A stretch of 64,000 nucleotides of DNA from Leisingera sp. NJS204 (GTDB lineage: Bacteria > Pseudomonadota > Alphaproteobacteria > Rhodobacterales > Rhodobacteraceae), in NCBI RefSeq assembly GCF_004123675.1, contig NZ_CP035417.1, positions 1,603,501 through 1,667,500 of the forward strand. The letters are read 5' to 3'. This document shows positions 34,005-41,903 of the stretch, in pieces; within the stretch, counting starts at the first letter, position 1; each line of letters begins with the position of its first letter. The translations under genes and the position numbers were made by a program. The notes beneath the pieces are model-generated. The model was not told the DNA's origin, made no database searches, and saw only the letters and a program-made list of their open reading frames with translations.

Positions 34005-34354
34005 GGCCGGTACTCCGCCCAGGTCTTGGGGGTCTCCGAGACTTTCACCGCAGCAACCTCAGGCCAGCGCGCATGGCACCAGTCATAGAAATGCTTGGCC
34101 ATGTTTTCAGCCGTTGAATGCCCCTCCAGCACGTCGTTCAGATGCCGGTGGTCAAAGGTCCCGTCGATGTATTCTTTCAGCGGTTTCAGCTCATGATAGT
34201 CGCGCACAAAGCCATCCGCGTTCAGCTCCTTGGCCGTCAGTTCCACCACCACCACGTAGTTGTGCCCATGCAGCCGGGCGCATTGGTGGTCAGTCGGCAG
34301 ATGGGTCAGCTGATGCGAGGCGGAGAAATGGAACTCCTTGGTGATCCGGAACAT
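34001..34354 (-). CDS. queD: 6-carboxytetrahydropterin synthase
   Basis: A 117-residue QueD making 6-carboxy-5,6,7,8-tetrahydropterin from dihydroneopterin triphosphate. Zinc ligands H14, H29 and H31 and the catalytic Cys25 are visible ('[26 protein letters not shown]'), with 'FDHRHLND' and 'ENMA' further on. ATG 34354 overlaps the queC stop (TGATG). Confidence 0.94.
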   Translation of the reverse strand: MFRITKEFHFSASHQLTHLPTDHQCARLHGHNYVVVVELTAKELNADGFVRDYHELKPLKEYIDGTFDHRHLNDVLEGHSTAENMAKHFYDWCHARWPEVAAVKVSETPKTWAEYRP

Positions 34355-35055
34355 CAGGCACCGTCCTTGGCGGCAATCGCCTGCTGCCAGAAATCGGGGT
34401 CGGCGTAATCCGTCGGATCCTCGGCACCGGCCAGATGAAATGCCTCGCGCCGTTCCACGCAGGTACCGCAGCGCCCGCAGTGCTTTTCGCCGCCCTTGTA
34501 GCAGGACCATGTATCGGCAAACGGTGTGTTGTGCTTGGCGCCGGCGGTGACAATGTCGGCCTTGGAGCGGTGCACAAACGGGGTGTAAAGCCGCACGTCG
34601 GCATAGCCATCCAACGCCGCCCGCTGCATCGCGTCAAAGGCCTCGGTGAAAGCCGGGCGGCAGTCCGGATAGATGAAGTGATCGCCGCCATGCACCGCCG
34701 TGGCCACGGCCTCATCGCCATTGGCGGCAGCGATGCCATAGGCGATGGTCAGCATGATGGCGTTGCGGTTCGGCACCACGGTAACCTTCATGGAGTCTTC
34801 TTCGTAATGGCCGTCCGGCACGTCGATATCATCGGTCAGGGCCGAGCCGGAAAGGGCTGCGCCGATACTGCGCATGTCGATGATGTCATGCGGCACGCCA
34901 AGCCGCACAGCGGCGGCGGCGGCATAGTCGAGCTCCTTCTTGTGGCGCTGGCCGTAATCAAAGGAGACAAGACGGGTCAGCTGATGTTCATCAGCAACCA
35001 TATGGGCAAGCGAAACGGAATCCAGCCCGCCCGAGCAGATAACGATAGTCTTCAT
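34354..35055 (-). CDS. queC: 7-cyano-7-deazaguanine (preQ0) synthase
   Basis: A 233-residue PP-loop ATPase converting CDG to preQ0. PP-loop SGGLDS at 8-13; zinc cysteines near the end in 'CYKGGEKHCGRCGTCVERREAF'. ATG 35055 follows a preQ1-I aptamer whose 3' end is the ribosome-binding site, so translation of queC, and through coupling queD and queE, should fall when preQ1 is plentiful. Confidence 0.95.
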   Translation of the reverse strand: MKTIVICSGGLDSVSLAHMVADEHQLTRLVSFDYGQRHKKELDYAAAAAVRLGVPHDIIDMRSIGAALSGSALTDDIDVPDGHYEEDSMKVTVVPNRNAIMLTIAYGIAAANGDEAVATAVHGGDHFIYPDCRPAFTEAFDAMQRAALDGYADVRLYTPFVHRSKADIVTAGAKHNTPFADTWSCYKGGEKHCGRCGTCVERREAFHLAGAEDPTDYADPDFWQQAIAAKDGA

Positions 35056-35063
35056 TTTTGTAC

Positions 35064-35097
35064 CCTTGTTTTGGTGACCGGGTAGGCTGCGACCGGT
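35064..35097 (-). promoter_or_regulatory. preQ1-I riboswitch in the queC leader
   Basis: On the minus strand: stem ACCGG...CCGGT around the loop TCGCAGCCTAC, then the A-rich tail CACCAAAACAAGG. Loop and tail closely match the small preQ1-I aptamer of Thermoanaerobacter (GGUCGCAG...AAAACAAGG). The tail's AAGG lies 9 nt before the queC ATG, so pseudoknot formation would hide the Shine-Dalgarno: a translational OFF switch. Confidence 0.85.
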
Positions 35098-35230
35098 GCG
35101 GCGCATATAGCTGTGCATGGCTTAACGCGCAAGAGGCGGGCGGATAGCGCACTTTTTGCAGGTGATGTTGGAGATTTTTGAAAATGTCTTTCGCGCCCTC
35201 CCAAGGTCAGGCGCGGGCCTCATGTTGGCG

Positions 35231-36121
35231 CTATACAGGAGGCAGTTCACCCTCCAGCCACTCCAGAAACGCCCGCGTCGCCGGAGTGCTGGCATGGCTG
35301 GGGGGCGGCATCAGGAAATAGTTCTCCAGCAATTCCGCTGAATGCCCGCTGGGTTTGACCAATTGGCCGCTTTCCAGCAGCCCGCCGGCCAGCGTGTCGT
35401 GCGACATGGAGATACCGGCGCCATTCACCGCCGCTGTCATGGCGATCACGTAGGTGGAGGCCAGATTGATCTCGTGATTGCGTTCAAACATGCGCCCTTG
35501 CGACTTGAACCACGCCCCCCAAGAGCCTGTCACACCGCCGCAATCCAGCAGGGTCCCGGTTTCGAAATCAACTTTTCCGTCCTGATAACCCGGCGCGCAG
35601 ACAGGGTAGAACCGGTCCCGCGTCAGCCGGACGGCGGCGGCGGACATGTCGGCAGGACGGCCAAAACGGATCTCGGTGCCTGCATTGGCGGCATGACGTT
35701 CGGGATCCCAGATCGGGGTCACGATGTTCAGTACCAGCCAGGGGAACTTTTCGTACAGACGAGGCAGGCGGGGGGACAGCCAGAACACCGAAAAGGCCAT
35801 ATTGCACTGCAAAACCAAGTGCCGCCCCTGATCGCCGCCGGTGAAAGCCTGCGTTCCGGCTGCAATCAGGTCAAAGGCCTCGCGCACGATGGGCGTGTAA
35901 TTGGCGCCGGCTTCGGAAAGTTCCAGCGCGCGGGTTTTGCGGATGAACAGCTCGCGGCCCAGAAAGGTCTCCAGGCTGCGCACATGCTGGCTGATTGCCG
36001 ATTGCGTCAGGTTCAGCTCACCTGCGGCACGGGTGAAGGACAGATGCCGCGCGCTGGCCTCAAATGCGCGCAGCCAAGTGAGCGGGGGCAGCGAAGAAGA
36101 GGGTGAGACAGGAGAAGACAC
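35231..36121 (-). CDS. LysR-type transcriptional regulator (GcvA-like)
   Basis: A 296-residue LysR regulator. N-terminal winged HTH ('LTWLRAFEASARHLSFTRAAGELNLTQSAISQHVRSLETFLGRELFIRK', about 13-62) and a C-terminal substrate-binding domain. It starts at a GTG and is divergent from the aldolase/desaturase/Rieske genes, which it probably controls through the palindrome between them. The effector is unknown. Confidence 0.85.
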   Translation of the reverse strand: MSSPVSPSSSLPPLTWLRAFEASARHLSFTRAAGELNLTQSAISQHVRSLETFLGRELFIRKTRALELSEAGANYTPIVREAFDLIAAGTQAFTGGDQGRHLVLQCNMAFSVFWLSPRLPRLYEKFPWLVLNIVTPIWDPERHAANAGTEIRFGRPADMSAAAVRLTRDRFYPVCAPGYQDGKVDFETGTLLDCGGVTGSWGAWFKSQGRMFERNHEINLASTYVIAMTAAVNGAGISMSHDTLAGGLLESGQLVKPSGHSAELLENYFLMPPPSHASTPATRAFLEWLEGELPPV

Positions 36122-36134
36122 GGACGCACGACCT

Positions 36135-36157
36135 ATGCATTAATTCAATTAATGCAT
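36135..36157. promoter_or_regulatory. Perfect 23-bp palindrome, candidate LysR operator
   Basis: ATGCATTAATT-C-AATTAATGCAT, an 11-bp inverted repeat around one base in the divergent promoter region, 14 bp from the regulator start. It contains the T-N11-A pattern expected of LysR sites. Confidence 0.65.
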
Positions 36158-36234
36158 TAGCGCTGAATCAATCATTTGTCAGCCGGCAATTCTGCTGGCA
36201 CCACTTGTGCATCAACACTATCGGAGGCGTCAGA

Positions 36235-36993
36235 ATGAACAAGCAAGCGGATCTCAGCCCGAACCTCACCCATTGGCAGGAGCGCGTCGATATGGCTGCT
36301 GCGTTCCGCTGGACGGCCAAGCTGGACATGCATGAGGCGGTGGCCAACCACTTCAGCCTGGCGGTGAGCGAGGACGGCAGCCAGTTTCTGATGAACCCCA
36401 ATCAGGTGCATTTTGCCCGGGTCAAAGCCTCGGATCTGTTGCTGCTGGATGCCAATGACCCCAAGACGATGGACCGCCCCGATGCGCCGGACCCGACCGC
36501 CTGGGGGCTGCACGGCTCGATCCACCGCCTGTGTCCCCATGCGCGCTGCGTGATGCACGTGCATTCGATCCACGCCACTGTGCTGGCCTGCCTGGCCGAC
36601 AGCACCCTGCCGCCGATCGACCAGAACACAGCAACCTTCTACAACCGCTATGTGATAGACAACGGCTTTGGCGGCTTGGCGTTTGACGACGAGGGCGCGC
36701 GCTGCGCGTCGATGCTGACCGACCCCAAGGTCAAGACCATGATCATGGGCAACCACGGGGTGCTGATCATTGGGGACAGTGCCGCGGACACTTTCAACCG
36801 GCTCTATTATTTCGAGCGTGCCGCAGAGACCTATATCCGGGCGCTGCAAACCGGCCAGAAACTGCGGGTGCTGAGCGATGAAGTCGCCGAGAAAACTGCG
36901 CAGGAGCTGGAGGATTACCCCGACCAGGCCGAACGCCACCTGGCCGAGTTGAAAGCGATCCTCGACGACGAAGGCTCCAATTACGCGAGCTAA
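36235..36993 (+). CDS. Class II aldolase/adducin family protein
   Basis: A 252-residue class II aldolase-fold enzyme. Metal-site histidines are in 'CVMHVHSIHATVLACL' (HxH) and 'IMGNHGVLIIG'. Family members are aldolases, epimerases or decarboxylases acting on small hydroxy-acids or sugar phosphates; the substrate cannot be read from sequence. ATG 36235 has a GGAGG-like Shine-Dalgarno (CGGAGG). It is the first gene of a rightward set with a fatty-acid-desaturase-type enzyme and a Rieske ferredoxin. Confidence 0.82.
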   Translation: MNKQADLSPNLTHWQERVDMAAAFRWTAKLDMHEAVANHFSLAVSEDGSQFLMNPNQVHFARVKASDLLLLDANDPKTMDRPDAPDPTAWGLHGSIHRLCPHARCVMHVHSIHATVLACLADSTLPPIDQNTATFYNRYVIDNGFGGLAFDDEGARCASMLTDPKVKTMIMGNHGVLIIGDSAADTFNRLYYFERAAETYIRALQTGQKLRVLSDEVAEKTAQELEDYPDQAERHLAELKAILDDEGSNYAS

Positions 36994-37100
36994 GGCAGGC
37001 CTCCCCATGCAGGCAATGAAGCCACGGTCAGTTCAGCGGACTGCCCGGAGGGTTGCTGCACCCGTCAGACACATCACTTCAGCCATCCAGAAGGTTACAG

Positions 37101-38129
37101 ATGCCGGATTACATCCCCACAAATGCCGCGTCTTCCGGGGTGAAACTCGACAAGAAAACGCTGAAATCCATCGCTGCCCGCAGCGATAAGCCCGGCCTGA
37201 TCTATATCGCTCAATGGGTTGCTTTTCTGTCGGCCACCGGCGCGCTGGTCTGGGCAACGCTCGGCACGCTCTGGGTCTGGCCCGCAATGCTGCTGCACGG
37301 CATCTTCCTGACCGTGCCGGCCTATTCCTTCAGCCATGAAACCGCGCACGGCACCGCCTTCCGCAGCCGCTGGCTGAACGAGGCAGTGCTGTGGGTCACC
37401 TCGTTCCTCTACATGGAGGAGCCGCTGCACCGCCGCTACACCCACACCAACCACCACACCCATACCTGGTGGGTGGGCAAAGACAGCCAGATGCCGTTCG
37501 ACACGCCGATGGGCTTTGGCGGCTGGCTGGCCGAGATCAGCGGCTTTGCCCTGCTGCGCTTCCACATGCAGGTGTTCGTGTGTCTGGCAGCGGGCCGCTA
37601 CACCGACACGATGAAGATGGTCACGCCCGAAGGCGGGTTTGCCAAGATGACCCGCAACGCGCGCATTATGCTGATGATCTATGCGCTGATCGCCGCAGCG
37701 CCGTTTTTTGGCATCTGGTGGGTGGTCTGGTTCCTGGTGATCCCGCGCATCCTGGGGGCTCCCGTCATGCTGCTGTTCACCCTGATCCAGCACGTGGAGC
37801 TGCAGGAGAATTCGCCATCGATACTGGAGAGCACCCGGTCGTTCCGCAGCAACCGGCTGGCTGAATTCCTCTATATGAAGATGAACAACCACGTCGAACA
37901 CCATCTGTATCCGCAGGTGCCGTTCCACGCGCTGCCCAAACTGGCCGAGGCGTTGCAGGATCAGCTGCCGCAGCCGGATCCGGGCTTCTGCAAGACCAAT
38001 CTTGAGGTGATGTCGGTGGTGCTGCGCCGCTCACTGGGGCGCCAGACCAAGGCCGCCAGCATCCGCCAGGCGCCGCATATGATCACCGGGGGCGGCCCGG
38101 TGGAACGTGTCGCGCAGCGGACAATGTGA
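37101..38129 (+). CDS. Membrane di-iron fatty-acid desaturase/hydroxylase family protein
   Basis: A 342-residue integral membrane oxygenase with three histidine boxes: HETAHG (about 82-87), HRRYTHTNHHTHT (about 111-123) and HVEHH (about 266-270), all ligands present. Membrane segments surround residues 33-75 and 190-230. Such enzymes need an electron donor, and the next gene is a Rieske ferredoxin. Alkane, β-carotene or alkyl-group hydroxylation are alternatives to acyl desaturation. ATG 37101 has AGAAGG upstream. Confidence 0.85.
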   Translation: MPDYIPTNAASSGVKLDKKTLKSIAARSDKPGLIYIAQWVAFLSATGALVWATLGTLWVWPAMLLHGIFLTVPAYSFSHETAHGTAFRSRWLNEAVLWVTSFLYMEEPLHRRYTHTNHHTHTWWVGKDSQMPFDTPMGFGGWLAEISGFALLRFHMQVFVCLAAGRYTDTMKMVTPEGGFAKMTRNARIMLMIYALIAAAPFFGIWWVVWFLVIPRILGAPVMLLFTLIQHVELQENSPSILESTRSFRSNRLAEFLYMKMNNHVEHHLYPQVPFHALPKLAEALQDQLPQPDPGFCKTNLEVMSVVLRRSLGRQTKAASIRQAPHMITGGGPVERVAQRTM

Positions 38130-38163
38130 GTTAGGCCGGAAAATACCAATCAGGAGCCACAGC

Positions 38164-38475
38164 ATGAGCCAATGGATAGACGCCTGCGCCACCGATGACA
38201 TCGACGAGGAAGACCTGATCTCCTGGCAGCATGGCGGCAAATCATACGCGATCTACAACACCAAAAAGGGGTTCTTTGCCTCGGATCTGATCTGCACCCA
38301 TGAAGAGCAGAGCCTGGAGGACGGGCTGGTGATTGATTGCGTCATCGAATGCCCGCTGCATGGCGGCCGGTTTGATATCTGCACCGGCAAGGCGTTGTCG
38401 GCACCGGTGCATAAAGATCTTAATACCTATCCTGTCAGGGTCGAGGGCGGCCGGGTGTTTGTGGAAACCGGCTGA
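38164..38475 (+). CDS. Rieske-type [2Fe-2S] ferredoxin
   Basis: A 103-residue Rieske ferredoxin: CTH (about 43-45) and CPLHGG (about 62-67) supply two Cys and two His ligands, as in MocE/NirD-like dioxygenase ferredoxins. It is 34 bp after the desaturase-type gene and probably feeds it electrons. A GC hairpin terminator follows. Confidence 0.9.
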   Translation: MSQWIDACATDDIDEEDLISWQHGGKSYAIYNTKKGFFASDLICTHEEQSLEDGLVIDCVIECPLHGGRFDICTGKALSAPVHKDLNTYPVRVEGGRVFVETG

Positions 38476-38505
38476 CAGCTTCCTCCCCCGGAGTGTCAGC
38501 TGCTG

Positions 38506-38527
38506 GCGGCCCTTCGGGGCCGCTTTT
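38506..38527 (+). terminator. Intrinsic terminator after the Rieske gene
   Basis: GCGGCCC-TTCG-GGGCCGC followed by TTTT. Confidence 0.85.
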
Positions 38528-38633
38528 CCCCTCTTCTTTCACTGGCTTGCCATCTGATCCTGATCAAGGCGGGAGCACTCGCGAATCCCTATGCCTGATC
38601 TCAAAGAGACACGACAGGCTTAGGAGAGACCTC

Positions 38634-38822
38634 ATGTTGCGCCTTGCATCCGTTCTATATTCGCTGATTGGTTCCAGCCTGGCAGGCGTCGGCGTCATCG
38701 CGGTTCTGGTCGCAGGGCTGGTGTCGACCCAGGCCATTCTGGCCTCGGCGGCCATTGGTGCGATTGCCGGGTTGCCGGTGGCCTGGCTGGTGGCCAAACA
38801 GCTTTATGCCCGCGGCGCCTAG
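38634..38822 (+). CDS. Small two-TM membrane protein
   Basis: 62 residues with two hydrophobic helices (about 4-28 and 32-55) joined by a short turn, after a good Shine-Dalgarno (AGGAGAG). Similar short proteins are widespread in Rhodobacteraceae and often mislabelled as CTP synthetase. Function unknown. Its stop overlaps the end of the convergent hydrolase gene. Confidence 0.65.
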   Translation: MLRLASVLYSLIGSSLAGVGVIAVLVAGLVSTQAILASAAIGAIAGLPVAWLVAKQLYARGA

Positions 38823-39577
38823 GCGTTCAGGAACACCCGCGCGGCGGCTTCGAACTCGCGCGGCTTTTCGGCGTGCAGCCAATGGCCCGCACCGGGCAAT
38901 TTGGCAAAGCGGGCGGCGGGAAAGCGCGCACGGATCTCGTCGCGGTGTTCGGGCAGCACGTAGTCCGATTCAGCCCCGGACAGGAACAGCGCAGGCCCCT
39001 CCCACGCGGCATCCGTGTCAGGGAAGGACATGATGTCCGGCATCTGATCCGCCAGCGTGTCCAGGTTCAGTTTCCAGCGCTTGTTCGGAATATCCAGCGA
39101 TTGGGTGAAAAAGCTTTGCAGTGCAGGTTCCACCCCTGCCTCGGCCAGTTGCGCCGCGGCCTCCGGGCGGCGCGCAACTGTCTCCAGGTCGACCGTGCGC
39201 ATGGCGTGGATGTATTGAATCTGGGTATGGCCATAGGCAACCGGCGCGATGTCGGCAACCACCAGGCGGTGTACCGCATCAGGGTGGTTAAGAGCCAGCG
39301 TCATTGCCGCCTTGCCGCCCATTGAATGTCCGATCACATCCATCCTGCCGCCATGCGCGGCAATCACTTCGGCCAGGTCTTCGGCCAGTTCAGGATAGCT
39401 GTGGCTTTCGGTCCGCGGGCTGTCGCCGTGGTTGCGCATATCCGCCGCAACCACCAGCCGCTCATCCGACAGGCGTTTGGCAATAACACCCCAGTTCCGG
39501 GCCGAGCCGTAAAGACCGTGGGCAATCAGCAGCGGGGTTTTGTTTGTGGCGGTGCCATGTGTGATCGTGTTCAGCAT
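38819..39577 (-). CDS. Alpha/beta-fold hydrolase (YbfF-like esterase)
   Basis: A 252-residue α/β hydrolase. Nucleophile elbow GHSMGG (Ser about 98), oxyanion region 'LLIAHGLYGSARNWG' (16-30), acid in the 'SGAESDYV' loop and catalytic His in 'PGAGHWLHAEKP'. This matches the YbfF acyl-ester hydrolase group. The ATG at 39577 gives the normal 250-aa length. Confidence 0.85.
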   Translation of the reverse strand: MLNTITHGTATNKTPLLIAHGLYGSARNWGVIAKRLSDERLVVAADMRNHGDSPRTESHSYPELAEDLAEVIAAHGGRMDVIGHSMGGKAAMTLALNHPDAVHRLVVADIAPVAYGHTQIQYIHAMRTVDLETVARRPEAAAQLAEAGVEPALQSFFTQSLDIPNKRWKLNLDTLADQMPDIMSFPDTDAAWEGPALFLSGAESDYVLPEHRDEIRARFPAARFAKLPGAGHWLHAEKPREFEAAARVFLNA

Positions 39578-39680
39578 AAGCTCTAGATACCCGCGCAGGC
39601 AAAGGCTTGCCACCCCCATTGAGACAGCCGCAGGCGCAGGTTAGGGTGGCGGTGAACAGCAGCTGAGGGAGAGTGCCGGA

Positions 39681-40046
39681 ATGGCCGCCAGCCTGGACCA
39701 GGATATCGAGGACATCCGTACGTTGCTGAAGGAGCGCGAACAGGCCTCCGGCGATCTGGCCGCGGCATTGAAGCGGGCGCGCCGCCGCCTGCCGCGCCGG
39801 GTCTATAAACAGGGCATGAAACTCGCCGATGCGCTGCCGATGCTGGAACACCCCAAGCTGCGGCCGACTGTTGACGAAAAACCGCTGCGCGGCGCCGCAC
39901 GCGAAGTGAAGGCGCATTTGCAGAAAATCGACCTGGCAGACCGGCGCAAGGGCTTTTGGCTGGGGGTGCTGGGCAGTGCGGCGTTTTCCCTTCTGGTGGT
40001 GCTGATCCTGCTGGTCGTTGTGTTGCGCTGGCGCGGTCTGATCTGA
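39681..40046 (+). CDS. Membrane-anchored helical protein, unknown function
   Basis: 121 residues: a charged, helical N-terminal region (1-90) and one C-terminal membrane anchor (about 92-114, GFWLGVLGSAAFSLLVVLILLVVVL). No known domain. Confidence 0.6.
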   Translation: MAASLDQDIEDIRTLLKEREQASGDLAAALKRARRRLPRRVYKQGMKLADALPMLEHPKLRPTVDEKPLRGAAREVKAHLQKIDLADRRKGFWLGVLGSAAFSLLVVLILLVVVLRWRGLI

Positions 40047-40080
40047 TTTCCCGCTTTACCCCGCCGCTGCCTTCGGTATT

Positions 40081-40095
40081 TTGAACGTGGTTCAA
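40081..40095. promoter_or_regulatory. TetR-type operator upstream of the TetR gene
   Basis: TTGAACGTGGTTCAA, an imperfect dyad of the same family as three copies downstream of the regulator gene; implies autoregulation. Confidence 0.65.
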
Positions 40096-40112
40096 GATGA
40101 AGGCGAGGCGCC

Positions 40113-40709
40113 ATGGCAGGCAAAGTAGAAGCGCGCAAGGCGGCGCTGCGGGAAAAACTGGTGGAAGCGGCAGAGATCCGCATTGCCCGTGACGGGGCAG
40201 GGGCGTTGCGCGCCCGTGATCTGGCGCAGGATGCGGGCTGTGCGCTGGGGGCGATCTACAACGCATTCGACGATTTGAACGCCATCATAATGGCGGTGAA
40301 CGGCCGCACCTTCCGCAGGCTTGGGGCCGCTGTCAGGGCATCGGTGGAACACGCCGCCGCGGAGCCGCCCGCCAGCCGCCTGATCCTGATGAGCAACGCC
40401 TACCTGCACTTTGCCATCGCGAACACCAACCTGTGGCGGGCGCTGTTTGATTTGCAGATGACCGCAGAGGGGCCAGTGCCCGGCTGGTATCTGGAGGCGC
40501 TGGAGGGGCTCTTTGCCAATATCGCCCGGCCAGTGGGGGAGCTGTTCCCGGGGATGGGCGCAGAGGAGACCGGCCTGATGGTGCGGGCGCTGTTTTCTTC
40601 TGTTCATGGCATTGTGCTGTTGGGGCTGGAGCGGCGTATTTCGGGGGTGCCTCCCCATCAGATCGAAACGATGATTGCCCAGGTGCTCAATCAAATCGGC
40701 AGTAAGTGA
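40113..40709 (+). CDS. TetR-family transcriptional regulator
   Basis: A 198-residue TetR protein: HTH 'LRARDLAQDAGCALGAIYNAFDDLNAIIMAVN' (about 32-63) and a C-terminal ligand domain of the WHG type ('LWRALFDLQMTAEGPVPGWY'). It is bracketed by four TTGAAC-N3-GTTCAA-like sites, one before it and three before pspA, so it probably represses itself and pspA-yiaA. Confidence 0.87.
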   Translation: MAGKVEARKAALREKLVEAAEIRIARDGAGALRARDLAQDAGCALGAIYNAFDDLNAIIMAVNGRTFRRLGAAVRASVEHAAAEPPASRLILMSNAYLHFAIANTNLWRALFDLQMTAEGPVPGWYLEALEGLFANIARPVGELFPGMGAEETGLMVRALFSSVHGIVLLGLERRISGVPPHQIETMIAQVLNQIGSK

Positions 40710-40713
40710 ATTT

Positions 40714-40787
40714 TTGAACGACGTTCAAAATAGTTCTTGAACAGCGTTCAGGATTGTGCGATCACTCTTCCTGTGAACGATGTTCAA
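40714..40787. promoter_or_regulatory. Three TetR-type operators in front of pspA
   Basis: TTGAACGACGTTCAA (40714-40728, perfect), TTGAACAGCGTTCAG (40737-40751) and GTGAACGATGTTCAA (40773-40787, ending 13 bp before the pspA ATG). Regular spacing and similarity to the site at 40081 indicate cooperative binding by the neighbouring TetR. Confidence 0.75.
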
Positions 40788-40800
40788 GATGGAGGAAGAG

Positions 40801-41478
40801 ATGTTCGCCACTCTGAAGACCCTGATCACCGGTGCCAATGCCCGGGCCGAGGAACAGCTGCGGGAGACCTATTCGATCGAGCTGATCACCCAAAAGATCC
40901 GCGAGGCCGAAGGCAATCTGAAGGCGGCCAAGCTGACCTTGGCCAGCCTGATCCAACGCCAGCGCGCTGAGTTGCGCCAGATCGAGACCCTGCAAACCCG
41001 TGTGCACGACCTGATGGCACGGGCCGGCGAAGCGCTGGAAGGCGGGCGCGAGGATCTGGCGCAAAGCGCAGCCCAGGCAGTTGCCGAGATGGAGAACGAG
41101 CTGACAGTCCGCCGCCAGACCCTGGACCGGCTGGACACAAGGATCTTGCAATTGCGCCAGTCGGTGGAAACCGCCAGCCGCCGCATCACCGACCTGAAGC
41201 AGGGCGCCATTGCCGCCCGTGCTACCCGGCGCGAACAGGACATCCAGCGCCGCCTGCGCCGCCACACCGGCGGTGACAGCCCGGCTGAGGAGGCCGAGGC
41301 GCTGATCAGCGAAGTCCTGCAGCGCGATGACCCGTTTGAGCAGGGCGAGATCCTGCGTGAAATCGACGGCGAGCTGAACAGCAGCTCCATCGCCGATGAT
41401 CTGGCGGACGCCGGTTTCGGCCCCCGCAGCCGCAGCACCGCCGCCGATGTGCTGAACCGGCTGAAAGCCAAAGACTGA
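40801..41478 (+). CDS. pspA: PspA/IM30 (ESCRT-III-like) membrane-stress protein
   Basis: 225 residues of almost pure coiled coil (about 20-180) with the PspA opening 'MFATLKTLITGANARAEEQL'. PspA-family proteins coat and stabilise the inner membrane under stress. The start at 40801 has GGAGGAAGAG upstream, better than the ATG at 40780. Here control is by a TetR protein; no pspF or σ54 system is seen. Confidence 0.85.
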   Translation: MFATLKTLITGANARAEEQLRETYSIELITQKIREAEGNLKAAKLTLASLIQRQRAELRQIETLQTRVHDLMARAGEALEGGREDLAQSAAQAVAEMENELTVRRQTLDRLDTRILQLRQSVETASRRITDLKQGAIAARATRREQDIQRRLRRHTGGDSPAEEAEALISEVLQRDDPFEQGEILREIDGELNSSSIADDLADAGFGPRSRSTAADVLNRLKAKD

Positions 41479-41549
41479 CCGGGCACAGCCCAGGCATCTC
41501 CCGGACCGCCGGGCAACCTCAAGAAATTTTTGAATACTGGAGCAAAGAC

Positions 41550-41837
41550 ATGTTTACCGACAGCACTGACAACAAACTGATTATCCTGCTGAACGTCGCC
41601 GGCGTCGCCATCGCCTATGCGATGCTGGGGGTGTCGCTGTGGCTTTCCACCGAAGTACCGCTTGCCACCAAAGGCTATTGGGGCATGGGCGTGCTCTTGC
41701 TGACGCTCAGCTTGATCAACGTGGTGAAGTACCGGTTCGATCATCGCTCCAGCGAAGACCGCATCCGCAAGATCGAAGATGCCCGCAACGAAAAGCTGCT
41801 GGAAGACGCGCTTTTGGACGCGAAACAGGATCTTTGA
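41550..41837 (+). CDS. YiaA/YiaB family inner-membrane protein
   Basis: 95 residues with two membrane helices (about 11-32 and 43-61) and a charged helical C-terminus ('YRFDHRSSEDRIRKIEDARNEKLLEDALLD'). Fits the YiaA/YiaB domain family. It lies 71 bp after pspA and probably shares its envelope-stress regulation. Confidence 0.75.
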   Translation: MFTDSTDNKLIILLNVAGVAIAYAMLGVSLWLSTEVPLATKGYWGMGVLLLTLSLINVVKYRFDHRSSEDRIRKIEDARNEKLLEDALLDAKQDL

Positions 41838-41862
41838 TCCGCAATAAGTGAAACAGGCCCGG

Positions 41863-41885
41863 CGCCCGCCATTTATTGGCGGGCG
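41863..41885. terminator. Terminator between yiaA-like and methyltransferase genes
   Basis: CGCCCGCCA / TGGCGGGCG hairpin followed by TTT, between convergent genes. Confidence 0.7.
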
Positions 41886-41903
41886 TTTGCCGTGCCGCCG
41901 TAT

